From Colius striatus (Eukaryota; Chordata; Aves; Coliiformes; Coliidae), in the NCBI RefSeq assembly GCF_028858725.1, contig NC_084761.1, positions 93,211,971 through 93,275,970 on the forward strand: a stretch of 64,000 nt of DNA, read 5' to 3'. Of the stretch, positions 63,128 through 64,000 are shown one piece after another. The notes beneath the pieces were generated by a model, which was not told the DNA's origin, made no database searches, and saw nothing but the letters and a program-made list of their open reading frames with translations. The position numbers were made by a program, and so were the translations under genes. The first letter of the stretch is position 1; each line of letters starts with the position of its first letter.

Positions 63128-64000
63128 CAGTCCTCAGAGCTGCTGGATGGCAGCATCAGCACAGGAGGCAGGAACTGAGTCACTGATTCAGGTGGCTAAG
63201 GCAAAAAAGGGGCTCCTTGCAGCAGCTTACATGGGTAAGGGAAAGCAGGAGCCGATGTACTTCAATGACTTGGGGCCCCATCTCACAGCGCTATGGCTGA
63301 GTAAACAGGGAATTGTTTGATTTGCTGGTGATTCAAACAAGCCAGCAGAAAAACCCACTGCAGGTCAACTCAGAGCAAATAACTTCAGAAGCATTCAGAG
63401 AAAAGCAAAGCCTAAAGCACTGTTTTGTTTCAGGTTAAATCAAGTGTTTCACTTTTAAATGGAGCAGCTGGTTTGTTGAAGACCTCTTTTGCAGAATGGA
63501 CTTGAGAAGGAACTTCCAACTTATTGGCATGTTTCAAATTTTCAGGATTTTTTTGCCAGCAAACTTTTCAGTGAAACTCAAGTGAACAGCAAACAGTTGC
63601 AGCATTGTTGACCCTGCCTCCTCTAATGAACATTTTGGCCACTGAAGGGTTGGGTGTCCCTCTGTAGCACGCAGTCAAATGAAGGTGTGAGCCCCATGTG
63701 TTCTCCTTGCTGCACCCAACTCACCATCCACTGTCTCCCTCAGAAGCTGTATTTACAAATTACATATACACCTACATTTCATATTTTGCCCTCCCCAGCA
63801 TGCTGAGGCTCACAAATTATTGTGATTTGATTTACAAAGTTTTCTTTTAAAAAGAAAACCCACTGCAGTTTTGTGCTTAAAAATCATCTGTAATCTCATT
63901 CTCTCCACCCACCAAAAATGCATAGTGAAATAGATTTCCCTGTGAGTAGAGAACTTTGCTGCTCAAGGTAAGAAGGGGAGCAAGAGAAGGGATCTGGGCA
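63128..64000. other. Unique non-coding DNA at window end
   Basis: About 870 bp with no recognised gene, RNA or repeat. A short open frame overlaps the CR1 end and is explained by it. Confidence 0.6.

Noticed and set aside
1-64000. CRISPR array, bacterial operon, riboswitch or prophage
   Set aside because: No regularly spaced repeats, no dense coding, and the CR1 elements place the window in a vertebrate genome.

Overview
The window reads as non-coding DNA from a bird genome. It is AT-rich, has no stretch that looks like a conserved protein-coding exon, and its only recognisable genes are decayed retrotransposon remains. The bird assignment rests on the CR1 LINE fragments: twelve pieces, on both strands, with avian-type 3' ends (the ATTCTATG/ATTCTGTG tail repeats preceded by the TTCCAAC block), together making up about 5% of the window. 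One further CR1 piece (59990-60180) has the older tail type common in turtles and crocodilians. No mammalian-type Alu, L1 or MIR copies were seen. The species cannot be told from the sequence.

Layout: 1-7480 is unique DNA. 7480-7815 (minus) is a decayed RTE-type LINE reverse transcriptase C-terminus, the least expected element here. 7816-13918 is very AT-rich unique DNA with small simple repeats. A short CR1 tail lies at 13919-13990. 13991-21917 holds a perfect 36-bp palindrome and several stretches that look like conserved non-coding DNA. 21918-23935 is the main repeat block: a plus-strand CR1, then a minus-strand CR1 that still shows a readable reverse-transcriptase C-terminus. 31209-31890 has two short CR1 pieces in opposite orientation around a perfect 10-bp-stem hairpin. 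Further CR1 tails lie at 41838, 42685 and 51505. 54847-55517 contains two separate local tandem duplications (117 bp and 38 bp periods). 56741-57295, 59378-59551 and 62943-63127 are CR1 pieces. 57660-58330 is the best candidate for a conserved regulatory element, followed closely by a (GGAA)n tract.

There is no operon-like or pathway-like organisation. The window is most simply a gene desert or the inside of a long intron. The long open frames (up to 182 codons) are about as long as chance predicts for 64 kb of this composition read in six frames, so none is called as a gene. I did not find a convincing undescribed system. The observations most worth checking are the RTE remnant, the candidate conserved elements, and the palindromic and duplicated sequences.
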